Below, piece after piece: positions 6,105 to 8,261 of a stretch of DNA of 8,261 nucleotides. The DNA comes from Deltaproteobacteria bacterium. Its GTDB lineage: Bacteria > Desulfobacterota_C > Deferrisomatia > Deferrisomatales > JACRMM01. The first letter of the stretch is position 1. Each line of letters begins with the position of its first letter. The translations under genes were made by a program, and so were the position numbers. The stretch covers positions 1 to 8,261 of the forward strand of contig JACRCS010000951.1 of the NCBI GenBank assembly GCA_016218905.1, given 5' to 3'. The notes under the pieces were generated by a model. That model did not search any database and was not told where the DNA came from. It was given only the letters and a program-made list of their open reading frames with translations.

Positions 6105-8204
6105 CTATCTGGAGGCGTTCTTGGCGGGCTCGGCGATGCCACCCAGCACCTTGACCCGCTCCAGGGGCACCGCGACGGGCTTGCGCTTGGCATCGGTGGT
6201 GGACAAGGAGTACGCGAAGGAAAGATCCCCGGTGTAGCCGTCGTGGAACTCGATCACCACCTGCGGTTCGGGGTAGGCGATCCACCGATCGCGCCCGTCC
6301 TTGTCCGGCACGTTGTAGGTGTTGTTGACCCGAATCACGGTGTAGATGGGCCACCCCTTGCCGACCGTTGCCCGGGGGTTGCCCCCGCTGTCGTTGCGGT
6401 ATTGGTTGCTGGTCCAGACCAGGTCGACCAGGCGTCCGCCCGAGTTGTACCAGCCGCTAGGGGGCGAGCCGCCGGCGTCGCCAAGCCGGTGGTTGCCGCT
6501 GGTGTGAGGGCCGGTGCCGATGTCGTACACGCCCGGGGCGACGCGCGCCACGAACGACTTGTGTAGATCGCCGGTGAGGAAGATCACCGGCTTCCCGAGG
6601 GACTCCGCCACCTTGATCAGCTTCTCACGTGCATGCAGCTGGGCGGTCCAGCCGTCATCCTTGCCCGCTGAATCCATACCGCGCCCGTACCACGCGCCGT
6701 TGTCGTGGGGCACGGCCAGGTTGACCGACGAGACGATGAAGAAGAAGTCGGCGTCGCTGTTCTTCAGCCCGTCGAGGAGCCACTTCTCCTGGACCCGGCC
6801 CAGCATGCTGGCTTTGGGGTCGTTGAGCTTATTCTTGTCGTGAAGCGTCCGGTAGGAGCGGGTATCCAGGAGGAAGAACTCGGCGTTGGCGACCCGAAAC
6901 CTGCTGTAGTGATTGGTGCCGATGCTGTAGCGGGCATCCTCCGTCACCGCGAGCGCCGGCTTGACCTTGATCTGATTCGGGCCGAGCACCTTCACGATCT
7001 CGTAGACGCCCGTGTTGCCGTAGCCCCACAGCACGTGGAGGTTGGAAACCTTCTTCAGGTCGAGCTTGGTGAAATCGGCCTTGGGATCCGTCAGCACGTC
7101 GCTGCCCTTGGTGAGGTGCGCCTGGCCGAAGTGCGTCCGCCGGTGCCGGCCAATGTCCGGGTTGCTCCAACCGACGTAGTCATCCCACGCCGCCAGGGCC
7201 GGATCGCGGAACACTGCGCGCTCCACGTCGGCGGCGAGGCCCCCTTTGTCGGGCGCCTGCGGGTTTCGCCACGCTTGATCGGTCTGCCAGCCCTTGCCGC
7301 GCGAGTCGAACCGGAAACCCGTGTGTCCCGAGCCGGTCGCGTCGTTCAGGATCTCGTGGTCGTCCAGGGTGACGAACTGGGGTACCTCCCGGTAGAACTC
7401 GGCAAGCGGCCTGGATCCGTCCAGGTACAGCTTGTAGTTCTCCCAGACGCCCGCGACCCCTTGCCCGAATGAGGCGATGTCCGGCAGCGTGCCGACCTTG
7501 TTGTCCGCCGCCCATTGGGCTTCGGTCTTGTCGCGCCCCGCTTCGTAGATCCAGTCGCCGTTCTGGATCTGGAAGTGAATGCGTTCCTTCAGGTTGTTGA
7601 GCATGGTCGTGTAGGTGGGCGGCCGCGCTTTGTTGCGTTGCGAGTTGCCGGTGCCGACCTCGAAGGCGAAGTTGAACAGGCCCTTGGGGTTGAGTTCCCG
7701 GTTGACGAAGTCGGCCGAGTCGGGCAGCGTGAGGAAGCTGTTGATCTTGCCGTTGACCCGCGTGTCGGCGACGCGGCCGTCCAGTACGAGGGCGTAGTAG
7801 TACTTGGTGTTGCTCTCAAGTCCGGTCAAATCGACCCAGCCCGTGGCATCGTGGTCCCAGGAGGTCTGGATCGCCGGCGAGGTTTTCGCGTTGCCCAGGT
7901 CCGGCTCGGTGGAATAGCGCACACTGAACGAGGCGGGTTGCCGGGTGCGCGCCCACACCCGCACCGAATGGCTCGTGACGTTCCCCAACTGCGGGCCGTG
8001 GGTGAAGCCGTCCAGCTTTTCCAGCACCGGTGCGGCCTCGGCCGCGTTTCCGGCGGGCGCGAGCAGCAGAGCAGCTCCCCCGAGGGCGATGCAGAGCGCG
8101 ATTCCCGCGCCGGCGACAGCCTTGCGCTTCCGGGCGTCCTGCGCGGCGGCCGCGCCCGTCGCGCTGCGCTGGGCAATCCGGTCGCCTCCCTTGCCTTCAT
8201 TCAT
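6105..8204 (-). CDS. Exported PhoD-like alkaline phosphatase/phosphodiesterase
   Basis: PhoD-family enzymes are secreted metal-dependent phosphatases or phosphodiesterases that release phosphate from organic esters. The ATG at 8204 gives 699 residues and has AGGAAGGAAG upstream with 7-base spacing; the in-frame ATG at 8252 has no ribosome site. Residues 25-54 are an export signal: RKRK, a hydrophobic core, and cleavage near AGNA-AEA. It lacks the SRRxFLK twin-arginine motif of classical PhoD. Residues 71-165 are the Ig-like PhoD_N domain (GNVTSHSVRVWAR, ending STKYYYALVLDG-like). The metallophosphatase core shows NGDWIYEAG (215-223), VTLDDHEILND (278-288), FFLLDTRSYR (443-452) and FLTGDLHKSFVA (542-553). 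About 70 extra residues (359-430) interrupt the core before FRVANAEFFLLDTR. The usual Cys of the FAxASC segment is replaced: residues 177-187 read around FAFEVGTGN. Substrate is unknown. No partner genes adjoin it; regulation lies beyond the window edge. Confidence 0.87.
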   Translation of the reverse strand: MNEGKGGDRIAQRSATGAAAAQDARKRKAVAGAGIALCIALGGAALLLAPAGNAAEAAPVLEKLDGFTHGPQLGNVTSHSVRVWARTRQPASFSVRYSTEPDLGNAKTSPAIQTSWDHDATGWVDLTGLESNTKYYYALVLDGRVADTRVNGKINSFLTLPDSADFVNRELNPKGLFNFAFEVGTGNSQRNKARPPTYTTMLNNLKERIHFQIQNGDWIYEAGRDKTEAQWAADNKVGTLPDIASFGQGVAGVWENYKLYLDGSRPLAEFYREVPQFVTLDDHEILNDATGSGHTGFRFDSRGKGWQTDQAWRNPQAPDKGGLAADVERAVFRDPALAAWDDYVGWSNPDIGRHRRTHFGQAHLTKGSDVLTDPKADFTKLDLKKVSNLHVLWGYGNTGVYEIVKVLGPNQIKVKPALAVTEDARYSIGTNHYSRFRVANAEFFLLDTRSYRTLHDKNKLNDPKASMLGRVQEKWLLDGLKNSDADFFFIVSSVNLAVPHDNGAWYGRGMDSAGKDDGWTAQLHAREKLIKVAESLGKPVIFLTGDLHKSFVARVAPGVYDIGTGPHTSGNHRLGDAGGSPPSGWYNSGGRLVDLVWTSNQYRNDSGGNPRATVGKGWPIYTVIRVNNTYNVPDKDGRDRWIAYPEPQVVIEFHDGYTGDLSFAYSLSTTDAKRKPVAVPLERVKVLGGIAEPAKNASR

Positions 8205-8261
8205 GACGTCTCTTCCTTCCTCGGCTGAGGGCTCAGTACGGTTGCGCTTCATGAAGGGGAA

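Noticed and set aside
5971..6165. CGCTCCAGG repeated at 5972, 6011 and 6157
   Set aside because: Nine bases with irregular spacing, one copy inside the phosphatase gene; likely chance, with no flanking similarity to suggest an attachment or target site.
6705..8228. Plus-strand frames at 6705-7472 and 7515-8228 antisense to the phosphatase gene
   Set aside because: They are shadows of the PhoD-like coding sequence, which has all family motifs on the minus strand.
1..8261. Search for CRISPR arrays, tRNA or rRNA genes, insertion sequences and phage or defence modules
   Set aside because: No regular 25-40 base repeats with spacers, no tRNA-like cloverleaf, no transposase or integrase frame and no recognised defence domains were seen by eye on either strand.

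Overview
The window is a high-GC bacterial chromosome segment. The genome is probably Gram-negative or diderm, because one gene carries a clear lipoprotein signal and two others carry export signals. The lineage cannot be fixed from sequence alone. The scpA-scpB housekeeping pair, a DUF4382 lipoprotein, ATGGG/CCCAT intergenic repeats and a tungsten-type aldehyde:ferredoxin oxidoreductase relic would fit a soil, sediment or subsurface bacterium such as an Acidobacteriota or Desulfobacterota-like lineage. That placement is inference.

Layout. (1) Positions 1-1541, minus strand: a compact operon with a site-2-protease-like M50 membrane metalloprotease, then scpA, then the first 34 codons of scpB, which runs off the left edge. 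A plausible sigma-70-type promoter lies at 1578-1607. (2) Positions 1881-3335, plus strand: a lipoprotein with a DUF4382 domain followed by three carboxypeptidase-regulatory-like beta domains, closed by a strong hairpin at 3358-3386. (3) Positions 3387-3968: no gene. It holds an inverted array of ATGGG/CCCAT units, a G-quadruplex-capable C-rich tract and a candidate promoter. (4) Positions 3969-4904, plus strand: an exported protein of unknown function that may have a START/SRPBCC-like fold. (5) Positions 4921-5954, minus strand: a decayed aldehyde:ferredoxin oxidoreductase gene, visibly lower in GC than its neighbours. It has a one-base frameshift in the N-terminal GGRGL motif and an internal deletion of roughly 215 codons, yet keeps all the Fe-S ligands and both pterin-binding motifs. 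(6) Positions 6105-8204, minus strand: an exported PhoD-like phosphatase with an unusual inserted beta domain and no cysteine in the mature protein, followed by a hairpin terminator.

The M50-scpA-scpB genes form one operon. ScpA and ScpB act with Smc in chromosome segregation. The other genes look like independent accessory loci, with no evident shared pathway. I did not find a convincing new multi-gene system. The items most worth a second look are the internally deleted oxidoreductase, the inverted ATGGG array and the cysteine-less PhoD-like enzyme.
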